DNA of 64,000 nucleotides from Phenylobacterium sp. (GCF_030681155.1 NZ_JAUXXE010000029.1:1-64000), one strand, 5' to 3'; positions 1-11,065 are shown, counted from the first letter of the stretch. Program-made: numbers and translations. The notes: a model not told the origin generated them from the sequence alone.

Positions 1-395
<395 letters not shown>

Positions 396-478
396 TCTTA
401 TCAAAACTTATGTTTGTGCTTTGTTGATCTGCTTAAACTAGCAGATCTGATGTCTTCTCGTTTTTCATCCGTTTCGTT

Positions 479-597
479 GACCTGGTGGTTTTGCCGAGAG
501 GTCCCCACCCGATCCCATTCCGAACTCGGTCGTTAAGCCTCTCTGGGCCGATGGTACTTTGTCTTAAGGCACGGGAGAGTAGGTCGCCGCCAGGTCT
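479..597 (+). rRNA. rrf: 5S ribosomal RNA
   Basis: A 5S rRNA of about 119 nt. The terminal helix is formed by GACCTGG (479-485) with CCAGGTC (590-596), and the conserved internal CCCATTCCGAACTCGG lies at about 514-529. It sits between 23S rRNA and tRNA-fMet, as expected for the distal part of an alphaproteobacterial rrn operon. Ends are set from the terminal helix and could be off by one or two bases. Confidence 0.95.
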
Positions 598-653
598 ACC
601 AAACGGATGAAACGTCCAACCCTTCAATCACGATAACTAACCCATAGCTTTGC

Positions 654-2273
<1,620 letters not shown>

Positions 2274-2274
2274 C

Positions 2275-2490
2275 TCAGATCTCCCCCCAGGAAATGGTCG
2301 TGGCCGATAGACGTTTCGCTGCCAGCCTGGCAAGCGCCGAGATCAGCGGCTGCAGGATCGCCAGCTCCTCGTCGGTGAGATCCTGGGCGGGGAGGGCGGC
2401 GCCGACGTCGGTGACGCAGGCCTCGCCGGCGGCGGCGTTATCGTTCGCTCCGCGGATGAAGCGGTCGGCTTTCTTCGGCGGCGGTTGCAT
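2275..2490 (-). CDS. small protein preceding the recombinase
   Basis: A 71-aa protein starting MQPPPKKADRFIRG with no domain I recognise. The C-terminal half (DLTDEELAILQPLISALARL) looks helical. The stop codon lies one base from the recombinase start, so the two are very likely co-transcribed and perhaps translationally coupled, which suggests an accessory role such as a directionality or control factor. That role is only an inference from position. Confidence 0.6.
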   Translation of the reverse strand: MQPPPKKADRFIRGANDNAAAGEACVTDVGAALPAQDLTDEELAILQPLISALARLAAKRLSATTISWGEI

Positions 2491-2515
2491 GGGCTGGCCG
2501 GCGCTATGAAACGGT

Positions 2516-3349
2516 TTAGCGGCCACCGCGCACCACAACCTTGACGTTGTGCTTGGCCAGAACATGCTGGGCGTCGCGGTAGATCTGGTGCGCTTTGGAA
2601 CTCGGGACGTAGAGCTGGTTAGGCTTCTCCATCCAGCCGCAACCCTCCAAGTTTGAGGCCGCCCAGTCCTCGCCGAGCGCCTGGATCAGGTCCGTCCGCA
2701 GCCACTCCGGAACATCAGCGGTATGGGGTTTGGCAGGCGGCGGAATGCGAATGGGCCCGGCCGGGACCGCGCGGGCCGCCCGGGAGTGTTCGCGGGCCTC
2801 GACCTTTTGGACGCCCGGCCCGGCGTTTCCGCCGCTGCGGGCCGGGGCGTCCGTTTGAATATCAGTTTGGCTTCTAGAGTTATTCTTATATGCGCGGCTC
2901 ATTTTGCTGGGCTGATCGCCTGGGCTGCTGACCTGGCCGGCCAAGTTGCTGGCCTGCCCGGCCTTCCCACCGTCCTCCAGATCCGCAGGATTTTCCGAGC
3001 CCACCACCAACATCGTGATGATGGTGTCGTTGGGCGCGAGCCGATACAGCGGCAACCGCGCGCGGGGCATCACCCTGCGATCCTCGGTCTTCACGATCAG
3101 CTCCTCGTCCTCGAGTTTGCGCAGATAGTTCGTGATGGTCCGCGGGCTCGCATTCATGAGCTTCTGGAAACGGGGGCTGAAGACGTACACGCGCGCTTCT
3201 TCGTCAGCGTAGCTGGTCAGAAGATTGAGGAAGGCCTTGGCGCCGAGCTTGAGCTCGGTTTGGGCCTCGCCCCAGCGCCAGAGCTCCTTTTTCAGCTTGG
3301 TGGGGCCGTCGTCGTGCCCGCTGAGCGAACGGCGGTTGGGGTGGGGCAT
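2516..3349 (-). CDS. winged-helix DNA-binding protein, replication or regulatory
   Basis: A 277-aa protein. Residues ~20-115 look like a helix-turn-helix/winged-helix domain of the plasmid-replication or GntR-like kind ('FSPRFQKLMNASPRTI' followed by 'NYLRKLEDEELI'). A low-complexity Ser/Gln/Pro linker follows, then a C-terminal region with 'LIQALGEDWAASNLEG'. The ATG at 3349 is preceded by GAGGAGAT, a good ribosome binding site, and is preferred to a TTG at 3367. It heads a minus-strand run with the 71-aa protein and the recombinase. A role in island maintenance or regulation is likely, but the family is not certain. Confidence 0.65.
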   Translation of the reverse strand: MPHPNRRSLSGHDDGPTKLKKELWRWGEAQTELKLGAKAFLNLLTSYADEEARVYVFSPRFQKLMNASPRTITNYLRKLEDEELIVKTEDRRVMPRARLPLYRLAPNDTIITMLVVGSENPADLEDGGKAGQASNLAGQVSSPGDQPSKMSRAYKNNSRSQTDIQTDAPARSGGNAGPGVQKVEAREHSRAARAVPAGPIRIPPPAKPHTADVPEWLRTDLIQALGEDWAASNLEGCGWMEKPNQLYVPSSKAHQIYRDAQHVLAKHNVKVVVRGGR

Positions 3350-3452
3350 GTCGGATCTCCTCGGCAAAATGTGCTGAGAAACTGATCACGACTGTCTCGG
3401 CGTTCGCGATGGCCTGTGGTTGTGCCGGGCGGCCCGCACAACAACTGGACTG

Positions 3453-3677
3453 TCAGTTTTGTCTAGCTGGCGTCACTAGGTCGGCCGGGGTGACCCCAAG
3501 CGCTGCCGCTAAGCGCCCGATCACCAGTAGGCTTGGATTTCGTCGCCCCCGCTCGATCCCGCCCACATAGGTCAGGTCGATGTGCGCCTCGAACGCGAGC
3601 TGCTCCTGCGTCATGGCCCGGTCGCGGCGAAGCCTCCGAACATTCTCGCCAAAGACAGTGCGCCAATCCATTGCCAT
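3453..3677 (-). CDS. XRE-family transcriptional regulator
   Basis: A 74-aa stand-alone HTH_3 (XRE/Cro) protein. The DNA-binding helices are seen in 'MTQEQLAFEAHIDLTYVGGI' followed by ERGRRNPSL. It is almost entirely the DNA-binding domain, like phage and restriction-modification controller proteins. It is divergent from the gene at 3751, and an 18-bp inverted repeat in the intervening promoter region is the obvious candidate operator. It probably represses itself and/or the neighbour. Confidence 0.88.
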   Translation of the reverse strand: MAMDWRTVFGENVRRLRRDRAMTQEQLAFEAHIDLTYVGGIERGRRNPSLLVIGRLAAALGVTPADLVTPARQN

Positions 3678-3704
3678 AACGGCGCTGATCGGGCCTATAG
3701 GCTC

Positions 3705-3722
3705 TAGGGAATATAGTCCCTA
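3705..3722. promoter_or_regulatory. inverted repeat, probable operator of the XRE regulator
   Basis: TAGGGA-ATATAG-TCCCTA is a perfect 6-bp inverted repeat with a 6-bp spacer, lying 27 bp from the start of the XRE gene and 28 bp from the start of the divergent gene at 3751. Its size fits a dimeric XRE repressor. The binding role is inferred. Confidence 0.5.
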
Positions 3723-3750
3723 TTTGCGTTGCGCCGTGAGGAGCGGGCCT

Positions 3751-4347
3751 ATGGTTGGGATGTACGGTCGGCTGTTGAGGGTGCTCGATCAGGAAGACGA
3801 ACCGCGGTTGGCAGCTCGGAACGCGCTCGCGGCGCTAAGGGAGCCGACCCCTGAGGTGCTTTCGGCTGGCATCGCCGCAGATCAGTGGATCGCCGCCATC
3901 GAAGCAATGCGCTCCGCCGCGGAGGCCGATGAGATTGGAGAACAGTTGGCTATCGCTGCCCAGCGAAAGCGGCAGTGGCCACAGGTGCGGCGTCAGCTTG
4001 AGGCGCTCGGTTGCCAAGTGACTCCCACCGACGTGGACGGTGATCGATGGGAAGTCACAGGTCCGTCGGTCAACGTCGAGGTGGACCTCCACACCGGTGA
4101 ACTATGCGGGCTCGATGGCCATGTCATTGGGACCGACCCAACGATCCTAGCTGGCGGCTTCTATCGCGTTGAATGGACGTTTGACGACGTCATACACGCC
4201 GTCGAGGGACAGATCCGCACCCTTCGGGTGAACAGGGAGAGGCGGGCGCGGCTTGCCGAAATGCGGAAGGCTCATGTGTGGGTGCAGGGCGAAGGCTGGA
4301 TCAAGAAGGGGACCTTTTTGGCCAATAATCTCGGTCAGAATGACTAG
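3751..4347 (+). CDS. hypothetical protein divergent from the XRE regulator
   Basis: A 198-aa soluble protein with no recognised domain. It has an Ala-rich helical N-terminal half (to ~85) and a mixed C-terminal part containing 'DGDRWEVTGPSVNVEVDLHT' and a basic segment (RVNRERRARLAEMRK). Start at 3751 is supported by a GGAG sequence nine bases upstream; earlier in-frame starts would run across the XRE gene. It is probably controlled by the XRE protein through the shared intergenic operator. Function unknown. Confidence 0.7.
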   Translation: MVGMYGRLLRVLDQEDEPRLAARNALAALREPTPEVLSAGIAADQWIAAIEAMRSAAEADEIGEQLAIAAQRKRQWPQVRRQLEALGCQVTPTDVDGDRWEVTGPSVNVEVDLHTGELCGLDGHVIGTDPTILAGGFYRVEWTFDDVIHAVEGQIRTLRVNRERRARLAEMRKAHVWVQGEGWIKKGTFLANNLGQND

Positions 4348-4392
4348 AATGGCGCGTGCCCTCTAGCTCAGTCCCACGACGCCTGACCTATA

Positions 4393-5103
4393 TTGCGCTT
4401 AGAGGCTCAGGACGCCGACGACTTGCTCGTCTGTTCCCCTGACATCCCCGAGGCGATCACCCAAGGGGGGCTGGATGAGGCGACGGCTCAGGCCGAGGGC
4501 CTCAGCCGAGTTTCTTTGGGTCGCTTAATGGGTGGCGACGAGAAGGCGGTCCGCCGGATCCTCGGCGGCAAGCATATTAGCCTCGAGCTTGAGTTGCAGA
4601 GGCTAGCTGCCGTGGGGATAGACCCGCACTGGCGTTCTAGATTGGCACTCTGGTGGCTGCCCCGCGGGGGCGCGGGACCGCCGCAGGTCTCTCGAGCGAT
4701 CGAAAGAAAAGGCGCTCGCAGAGCATGCCTCTGCGAGCGCCTTTGGTCTCAAAATGGAAGTCTACAGGTCGGCCGCTCAGATGAGCGGCGGCTCACCGAT
4801 AAAGACGGCATATTCGAGAAAGAAATCACGACATTCGTACTCGAGAAAATCCCTCGCTTCGTGAGATTTTGGACGGAGGGTGTCAGTCGGAATGCAGATC
4901 TTCGAACCGACGAGATGATCATAGAACGCCTCCACCCCAAACTGTTCGCGAAAGTCCTCAAACATTTCGCGCGGGAATGCTTCAAAGATGCAAACGGCTT
5001 CGGTCGTCACGGCCTGCGCCTGCGGGCTGAACGAGAGCCTGCCAAAGGCAAGGTGATGCTGAGTAAATTGCGGGAAAGTGAACATTTGAGGTCCTTCTGG
5101 TGA
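4393..5103 (+). CDS. uncertain ORF, N-terminal part possibly coding
   Basis: The open frame from a TTG at 4393 encodes a plausible helical segment in its first ~85 codons (for example 'LGRLMGGDEKAVRRILGGKH', HTH-like). Beyond about 4700 it runs through a perfect 16-bp terminator hairpin and then antisense to a better gene (4777-5085), so the downstream part is very unlikely to be protein coding. A frameshifted or decayed small regulator ending near 4700 is one explanation. Listed only because no better gene occupies 4348-4700. Confidence 0.25.
   Translation: MRLEAQDADDLLVCSPDIPEAITQGGLDEATAQAEGLSRVSLGRLMGGDEKAVRRILGGKHISLELELQRLAAVGIDPHWRSRLALWWLPRGGAGPPQVSRAIERKGARRACLCERLWSQNGSLQVGRSDERRLTDKDGIFEKEITTFVLEKIPRFVRFWTEGVSRNADLRTDEMIIERLHPKLFAKVLKHFARECFKDANGFGRHGLRLRAEREPAKGKVMLSKLRESEHLRSFW
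4708..4744. terminator. strong intrinsic terminator hairpin
   Basis: A perfect 16-bp stem (4708-4723 with 4729-4744) with a 5-nt loop. On the minus strand it is followed by TTTTCTTTC, so it best terminates the minus-strand gene 4777-5085. It could act on plus-strand transcripts too, where a short TTT closes the stem. Confidence 0.8.
4777..5085 (-). CDS. hypothetical 102-aa protein
   Basis: Starts MFTFPQFTQHHLAFGRLSFS and is rich in aromatic and acidic residues (FREQFGVEAFYDHL, YECRDFFLEYAVF), a composition typical of a folded protein, unlike the overlapping plus-strand frame. AGAAGGA lies at a suitable distance before the ATG at 5085, and a strong terminator follows 32 bases after the stop. 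It therefore has a complete small transcription unit of its own. No family recognised. Confidence 0.6.
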   Translation of the reverse strand: MFTFPQFTQHHLAFGRLSFSPQAQAVTTEAVCIFEAFPREMFEDFREQFGVEAFYDHLVGSKICIPTDTLRPKSHEARDFLEYECRDFFLEYAVFIGEPPLI

Positions 5104-5339
5104 GGCCCATGATTTGTGCGAATTCTCGATCAATCGCGACGAGAGCGTGTTGTGCCGGACGGGCTACACAACAACCTGCAGCTGCCTAAATGTGGTGAGG
5201 CACCGGCAGGCCGCCTGTGGGTCGAACTTCAGATGCGCGCCGCTATCGCCGCGAGCGTACGCTCCGATGGGGCGCTATTTGCCAATCGCATGGTACGCCT
5301 CAACCCAGTCTTATGTGCTGCCTCGCCTCGGAGAATGTC

Positions 5340-5645
5340 ATGACGGATGAAGCCGGCCGCGCTCGGAAGCCCCACTCAGAGCCGCTGAAGCATGCCATGT
5401 GGCGTCCGATCTCTGAGGCGCCGTTCACTGGAAACCAATGGGGAGATCAGCCCCACCAAACCTTGCAGGAACTTGATGACTGGTACCTGTTCGCGCGGCA
5501 GGACGAACATGGCTGGGTGATCTGGGTCGGCACGCTCGACGCTGAGGATTGGATCGGCCGCGATGATCAGCGCGCCTGTTGGGGGAGCGAGCCGCCCACC
5601 CATTTCATGCCGCTGCCGCCGCCCCCGACAACTGCAGAAGTCTGA
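5340..5645 (+). CDS. DUF551-like small protein
   Basis: A 101-aa protein with the layout of DUF551-type phage proteins: 'MWRPISEAP' near residue 21, a central hydrophobic stretch 'GWVIWVGTLDAEDW' and a C-terminal 'PPTHFMPLPPPP' (these proteins usually end in a THWMPLP-type motif). Such genes are common in prophages and islands and have no firm function. The ATG at 5340 has CGGAG just upstream; longer in-frame starts at 5217 look non-coding. It faces hsdR tail to tail. Confidence 0.6.
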   Translation: MTDEAGRARKPHSEPLKHAMWRPISEAPFTGNQWGDQPHQTLQELDDWYLFARQDEHGWVIWVGTLDAEDWIGRDDQRACWGSEPPTHFMPLPPPPTTAEV

Positions 5646-5915
5646 TCTTGCCGCGGGTGCGATGCGTCGTCGAACCCGCTGCGCGCCGCACTTATCCCCC
5701 CGCCTCGCCTGGTGGCTTCGTGCGTTAGATACACCGCGATCTCTGAAATCAACGCAGCCATTGCGGGCAAAGGCGCTGCCGCGTGCATTTCCTCGCTGTT
5801 GGAGACGCAAAACTACTCGTCCGTTACAGCCGCAGCATCAGAGACAATTGACGTGGCGAACCGAGCTTCCCCTACCCAGGTGCTCATCTGAAGGCAGTCG
5901 GCACCTCTATTGCTC

Positions 5916-8900
5916 TTAGGCGGCCGCCCGTTTCTTCACATCGTCCAGAATTGCGATAACAGCGTCAGTATCGACGAGGCTGAAAAGCCCCGACACTCCG
6001 AGTGGATTGAAGTCGGTGAACGGGCTTTCGTAGAGCAGGCCTGGGTCCATCTGCCCCCGCTCCGTGAGGTGGTCGATGACCGTGTTTAAGAACTCGATCT
6101 GGCTCGCTGAAAGGGCTCGCCCTTCCATGAATGCGGCAAAGGCTTCCTTGGCGGCCTCACGATCCAGGCCGACCAGAGACCGGATAAATAATCCAAGACC
6201 GCCCTCAGATTGCAGCCTGACGATATCCTCGGGTTCGGCGACGCCGGCCTGGACAAAGATGCGTTCCAGCTCCAACAGATCCGTAGGCGTCAGGGGCACG
6301 TTGCGGCGCAGCTTCAAGATGGCGAGGTGGCTGGCGTTCTCTTGCAGGAAGTGCTGCGCCTTTCTTCTGAACCGATCCATGTCAGCGCCGACACTGGTGC
6401 CGCGCAGTTCGATCTCGGTCCCTGCCCCGATCTCATCCTCGAAGTCGGTGCGAATGATCGGTCGCTTCTTGATCTCGATCAGTTTGATCAGCGCGCGCAG
6501 TCGACGGCGCACGACTTCAAGCATCGGCGCGGTCACGTCCTGCCAGTAGTCGTCGGATTGCACCTCCTGGATGAACGCCAGTTCCTTGGCCACCATCGGA
6601 ATGTTGCCCTTCTCCTCGAGCAAGTTCGCGATCGCGACGATCTTGTCCCGCAGTCCGGCGAAGCTCGCCTCCGCCCTTAAGACCGAGAGCTGAGTTCTTA
6701 AAATGAGGGCGTCGAACTGTTTAGCGGCGATGTCATCATCAGAAACACTTGACGGCAAACCAGCCAAGTCATGGATCAGCTCTGCCTGGTCATCAAGCCC
6801 GAGCCGAGACCAAGCCTCGGGAGCGGCATACTTCTCGACGAGTCGCCGCTTTGGCCGAACCAGGAAGTTGTCCAGGCTCATGCCGCCGACGATGTCGCGT
6901 AGGCCACTAGCGAGATCTTCGCGCAAGGTTCGAACTTCATCGTGCAGGCCATCACCCTCCGCAACCGATAGCACCCAGCTCTGGCCCTCGGGGAAGACGC
7001 CCGCGCGCCCAGGAGGATGCAGGCCGTCGAGCGCTCCGATCAGTTCGACGCGCGCCGCGAACAAACGTTGGCTCAGCGATGCGCCGAGCGCCCCATCGGT
7101 CACGTCGGGGTTCTGGTTGAAGAACTCCAGGTTCTGGCAGAAGTCGAAAACCGAGAAGTAGGCCTTATCCACGCCAGGCCCGAACAGGTCGGGGCAAAGC
7201 CGGGTGCCGCGGCCGATCATCTGCCAGAACTTGGCCTTTGAGCGAACGATCTTGAAGAAGACCAGATTGACTACCTCGGGCACGTCGATGCCTGTATCCA
7301 GCATGTCGACAGAGACGGCGATGTGCGGCGCTTTGTCTGGCTGGGAGAAGTCGTCTATCAGCGTCTGGGAGTAGGAGTCGCCCGAGATCACCACTCGGGC
7401 GAAGGAGCCCTTCAGGTTGGGGTAGGCGAGGTCAAACCGCTCAACGATGAAGCGGGCGTGGTCCTGGTTCTTGGCGAAGATGATGGTCTTGCCCAAGCGG
7501 TCGCCGTCCGCCACGCGCTGACCATGGGTCATCAGGTGTTCAAGCACCTTGTCGACCGTGTCGGCGTTGAACAGCCACTTGTTGACGGCGGCGGGCTCGA
7601 CCACGGCGGGAACGTTGCCGTCCTCATCCCACTCCACAGCGTCCCAGGCTTCCTGCTCGTCTTCGGGAAGGTCATCGTAGCGAATGCCCTCGCGCTCGAA
7701 CCGCAGCGGCACGGCAACGGCCTTCGGTGGAACCAGGAACTTGTCGCCCACCGCCTCGTCCAGGTCGTAGGCGTCGGTTGGCACGCCACGTTGCAGGTTG
7801 AACAGGCCGTAGGTGTCGCGGTCGATCTCGTTCTTGGGCGTGGCCGTCAGGCCGACCAGCAGGCTGTCGAAATAGTCGAAGATCGCGCCATACTTCCGAT
7901 AGACTGAGCGGTGGGCTTCATCGATGACGATTAGGTCGAAATGACCGGGGCCAAAGCGCCGCGCCTCACCACCCTCCTTGCCGTCGATCAGCCCCATCAT
8001 GGTGGGATAGGTCGAGACATAGACGCGGCCGGTCGAGGTGCGATCCGAGATCAGGTTCACCGGCGAGGCCGAGGGCAGGAACTTCTTGAAGGCCCCCGCG
8101 GCCTGGTTCACCAGCGCTTTTCGATCTGCCAGAAATAGGATGCGCCGCGCCCAGTTGGCCTTCATCAAGAGGTCGGCCAGGGCGATAACCGTCCGAGTCT
8201 TGCCTGACCCCGTCGCCATCACCAGCAGCGCGCGGCGTTGCTTGTCCTTTTCGAAGGTCTCGGCGACCCGGCGGATGGCGCGGGTTTGATAATAGCGTCC
8301 TGCAATCTCAGCATCGATCGCGGCGCTGGAGAGCGGACGCAGGGTCGTTCGGCGGCGTATCGCCAGCTCCAGCTCGTCCTTGGTGAGGAAGCCTTGGATG
8401 GCGCGCGGTGGATAGCGACGATCGTCCCAGATCCAGTGCTCGTAGCCGTTGGTGTAGAAGACGATCGGGCGTTGGCCGGACTCGGCTTCCAGGCAATCGG
8501 CGTAGAGCTCGGCCTGGCGTTGGCCGACGCGCGGATCCTTCTTGGTGCGCTTGGCCTCCACAACGGCCAGCGGCTTGCCATCATCACCCCGCAACACATA
8601 GTCGACGAAGCCCTGGCCGGGGCTGTTGGGCATTCCGGTGACAGGAACTTCTAGTTCCAGATTGCCCGCGCTGACAGACCAGCCGGCCTCGCGGAGGAGC
8701 AAGTCGATGAAGAGGTCGCGGGTGGCAGCCTCGTTATAGTCGTGGTCGTCGGCGCGCGCCGTGTTGGCGGCCTTGGCGGCAGCGACCTCCGCACGAAGCT
8801 GGGCCAGTTCGGCTTCCAGCGTGGCTCGGCTCTCATCGCTGGCGCGGGCCTGCGCTTCGGCGGCCTCACGCGCCCGGACCGCCTCGACGAAGCGCGCGGC

Positions 8901-9371
8901 GGCCGCGTTCAGTTGATCCAGCCGCTCGGCCGGCACGGCCAGGTTCAGCGGCAGGGCGTCGGCCGAGAAGGTCAATGTCCCTGATGGCTTCTCGCCCCGT
9001 GCGTAGGTGCGCACCAGCCAGTAAGACAGGTGGAACAACTCACGCGCCGCGGCCACACCGTCGGCGGCGGGAACGGTCTTCGACTCGTGCGCGGCGCGGT
9101 TGCCCAGGTCCTTGAGCGCGCGCGCCTTGGTCAGGAGGGGCGCGCCGACCAGCGCCTTGAAGGTCGGTTCGTGGATGCGGGCGGATAAGGTCGACTCATA
9201 GGGCGACCGCAGGTTGGCCTCATGGCGATAGAGCCAGTCGACCATGGTTTCCAGAGTCAGGCGAGCATAGAAACACGCTCCTCGCGCGTCGCTGCGCGCC
9301 ATGCCCTCAACACGGAGCGCCAGCGCATGAATCTGTAGAAACTCGGCGGCCAGGAAGGCGAACTGGGACAT
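5916..9371 (-). CDS. hsdR: type I restriction enzyme R subunit (HsdR)
   Basis: The 1151-aa restriction and translocation subunit of a type I R-M complex. Order of parts: N-terminal DUF4145 domain (~1-125, 'LKDLGNRAAHES'); coiled coil (~165-205); HSDR_N nuclease domain with D and E-x-K residues ('GFVDYVLRGDDGKPLAVVEA' then K); superfamily 2 helicase with Walker A 'MATGSGKTRT' at ~386 and DEAH box 'VIDEAHRS' near 480, 'VGLTATP', and motif VI 'QMIGRGTRLCPD'; then a C-terminal HsdM/S-binding region. The DUF4145 N-terminus marks a common HsdR subfamily. It is the last gene of the operon; its ATG overlaps the GIY-YIG stop by one base (TGATG). All key motifs are intact. Confidence 0.96.
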   Translation of the reverse strand: MSQFAFLAAEFLQIHALALRVEGMARSDARGACFYARLTLETMVDWLYRHEANLRSPYESTLSARIHEPTFKALVGAPLLTKARALKDLGNRAAHESKTVPAADGVAAARELFHLSYWLVRTYARGEKPSGTLTFSADALPLNLAVPAERLDQLNAAAARFVEAVRAREAAEAQARASDESRATLEAELAQLRAEVAAAKAANTARADDHDYNEAATRDLFIDLLLREAGWSVSAGNLELEVPVTGMPNSPGQGFVDYVLRGDDGKPLAVVEAKRTKKDPRVGQRQAELYADCLEAESGQRPIVFYTNGYEHWIWDDRRYPPRAIQGFLTKDELELAIRRRTTLRPLSSAAIDAEIAGRYYQTRAIRRVAETFEKDKQRRALLVMATGSGKTRTVIALADLLMKANWARRILFLADRKALVNQAAGAFKKFLPSASPVNLISDRTSTGRVYVSTYPTMMGLIDGKEGGEARRFGPGHFDLIVIDEAHRSVYRKYGAIFDYFDSLLVGLTATPKNEIDRDTYGLFNLQRGVPTDAYDLDEAVGDKFLVPPKAVAVPLRFEREGIRYDDLPEDEQEAWDAVEWDEDGNVPAVVEPAAVNKWLFNADTVDKVLEHLMTHGQRVADGDRLGKTIIFAKNQDHARFIVERFDLAYPNLKGSFARVVISGDSYSQTLIDDFSQPDKAPHIAVSVDMLDTGIDVPEVVNLVFFKIVRSKAKFWQMIGRGTRLCPDLFGPGVDKAYFSVFDFCQNLEFFNQNPDVTDGALGASLSQRLFAARVELIGALDGLHPPGRAGVFPEGQSWVLSVAEGDGLHDEVRTLREDLASGLRDIVGGMSLDNFLVRPKRRLVEKYAAPEAWSRLGLDDQAELIHDLAGLPSSVSDDDIAAKQFDALILRTQLSVLRAEASFAGLRDKIVAIANLLEEKGNIPMVAKELAFIQEVQSDDYWQDVTAPMLEVVRRRLRALIKLIEIKKRPIIRTDFEDEIGAGTEIELRGTSVGADMDRFRRKAQHFLQENASHLAILKLRRNVPLTPTDLLELERIFVQAGVAEPEDIVRLQSEGGLGLFIRSLVGLDREAAKEAFAAFMEGRALSASQIEFLNTVIDHLTERGQMDPGLLYESPFTDFNPLGVSGLFSLVDTDAVIAILDDVKKRAAA

Positions 9372-9883
9372 CAGGCGACCGCCTTCAGGCTAATCTTCGG
9401 GAAGTGCTCGGCGAACGCCGCACGCACCGGCGCCCAAAGGGCGGGGGCCAGCGGCCACTTGCAGTTGACGGTGTTGAGCACCGCGTAGCCGGCGGCGACG
9501 AGGTCGTCGGCCAGGGCCTTTTCCATGGCGCCGACAATGTCGCGCAGCGGCACGTGCGCCGCCATCAGGGCCTCGCGGGTCGCGCCGTCGGCCTTGGCCA
9601 CCTCGTCATAGAGCGGACCGTGGCTGACCAGGTGGAAGGTACAGGCATCCAGCGCGATGCTTCGCTTGTCCAGGTGTTTGCGAAGGGCGTTCTGGGTGGT
9701 GACCTTGCCCAGATGCTGGCCCATGCGGGTATAGGGCGCATTGGCGTGCGGGCTGGAGTTGTCGCCGGTGCGGCCGACGTAGAGCAGCTCGCCCGTCGGC
9801 GTCTCGACCCGCCAGACATACAGCCAGAAGCCGCGACGCAGCATCGGGCCTGGCAGGGTCAGGACGTGGGTCGCGGGCGCCAT
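9371..9883 (-). CDS. GIY-YIG nuclease-like accessory protein in the R-M operon
   Basis: A 170-aa protein with the start of a GIY-YIG fold: 'FWLYVWRVETPTGELLYVGR' at ~19-38 has the Y...YVGR pattern (the G-I-Y replaced by L-Y-V), followed by basic 'YTRMGQHLGK' and an acidic residue later (ATREALM). It sits between hsdS and hsdR, three bases after hsdS and overlapping hsdR by one base, so it is made with the complex. Whether it cuts DNA, recognises modified DNA or helps assembly is not known. Confidence 0.75.
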   Translation of the reverse strand: MAPATHVLTLPGPMLRRGFWLYVWRVETPTGELLYVGRTGDNSSPHANAPYTRMGQHLGKVTTQNALRKHLDKRSIALDACTFHLVSHGPLYDEVAKADGATREALMAAHVPLRDIVGAMEKALADDLVAAGYAVLNTVNCKWPLAPALWAPVRAAFAEHFPKISLKAVA

Positions 9884-9886
9884 GAC

Positions 9887-11065
9887 TTAGAGTTCCCCCC
9901 GGAAGGCGCGGTGCTGGAGGGAGGCAAAGAGGGCGTCGAGGTATTTCAAGCTTTCCCGAGACTGCATTATCAAGGCGTCGATACGAGCCACGTCTTGAGA
10001 GAAGCGCTCCTGATCTCCGCTTGCCGGGAGCGGAATAGGTGTCTCGGAGAGCTGCTTAATATTGAGAGTTGGCTGCGCTACTGTCCTCGTTTCAGAAATA
10101 AAGTAGCGCTGACATGCTTCGCTCTTAAGATATTCCGAGAGATATTCACGATTGATCTTCATTGGATCAGATGGGATTCGAGCCACCGCGCGCGCGATAT
10201 TTGCCCCGGCGAGCTCCGGAGATGCAATTGCAACTGATCCAATAGAGCCGACACAGGCGACGAGTATCTCATCGCCTTTCAGGCGAGAGCGTTGATATTG
10301 GGCTTCGATCTTCGGGTCGATTTGCTTCATGCTGCCCGATCGGAAATCTCCATCGACGATGTTGCCCACCCTAACGAGGCTGACGCCGTCTTGGAAATCA
10401 TCGCCTGGCTGAACTACGCCATAGTTTATTTTATCCCCTCGTCTAACGAGTTCGGCGAGGAGAACAGAACTGCTCTCTAGATGGGAGATGTGGTTTAGCA
10501 TACATTCAAGAAGCGCTTGTTTGAGCGTTCCTGCGAACGCAAGCGCCTCCCGCCGCTTGCGGCGCAGGGCGTCGGCTTGGTCGAGGATCGCCGCGATCCG
10601 CCGTTGTTCGTCGAGTGGAGGGAGGGGGATTTCCACACCCCTGACCAGATCGATATTCAAGTTCTTGACCGTGGCGCCTGAGGCGAGACGTTCAAATTTT
10701 CGATAGGTGTAGGGACTGCTCAGAACCTGAAACAGATAGTCGGGGTCGGTGCCCGCTGTTTTCGGGCTGAGCGAGAGCCATCCATCGTGTATGCAGCCTG
10801 AGGTCGCCATAATATAGGGTCGCCCGAAGCTCATCGAGTTTGTTAGCAAGAAATCACCCGGCGCTACGACGCGTGAGCGCGACACTCCTGCTGGTTTGAT
10901 CTTGCGCTTAGTTGACCGGATGTATTTCGCGCTATCGGTTGCGTCGCTGATCGATACCCAGTTAACCCCGTCGTCCGCTTCTGTGAGATAGTTTGCAATT
11001 GGACGGGGCGAACCACCCCGCGCGATCTCAAATAGATCCCCGAGCGCTGCCGAGGTCCAGCTCAC
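9887..11065 (-). CDS. hsdS: type I R-M specificity subunit (HsdS)
   Basis: 392 aa, with two target-recognition domains and two conserved helical repeats. TRD1 runs from MSWTSAALGDLFEIARGG to ~165, then the central conserved region 'IPLPPLDEQRRIAAILDQAD' and coiled coil. TRD2 (~200-350) ends with the second repeat 'PIPLPASGDQERFSQDV'. It sets the bipartite DNA site for methylation and cleavage. The ATG overlaps the hsdM stop by four bases. The target sequence cannot be predicted from this. Confidence 0.94.
   Translation of the reverse strand: MSWTSAALGDLFEIARGGSPRPIANYLTEADDGVNWVSISDATDSAKYIRSTKRKIKPAGVSRSRVVAPGDFLLTNSMSFGRPYIMATSGCIHDGWLSLSPKTAGTDPDYLFQVLSSPYTYRKFERLASGATVKNLNIDLVRGVEIPLPPLDEQRRIAAILDQADALRRKRREALAFAGTLKQALLECMLNHISHLESSSVLLAELVRRGDKINYGVVQPGDDFQDGVSLVRVGNIVDGDFRSGSMKQIDPKIEAQYQRSRLKGDEILVACVGSIGSVAIASPELAGANIARAVARIPSDPMKINREYLSEYLKSEACQRYFISETRTVAQPTLNIKQLSETPIPLPASGDQERFSQDVARIDALIMQSRESLKYLDALFASLQHRAFRGEL

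Noticed and set aside
4700..5103. Long plus-strand frame continuing from 4393
   Set aside because: It crosses a perfect terminator hairpin and is antisense to a better-supported minus-strand gene with its own ribosome site.
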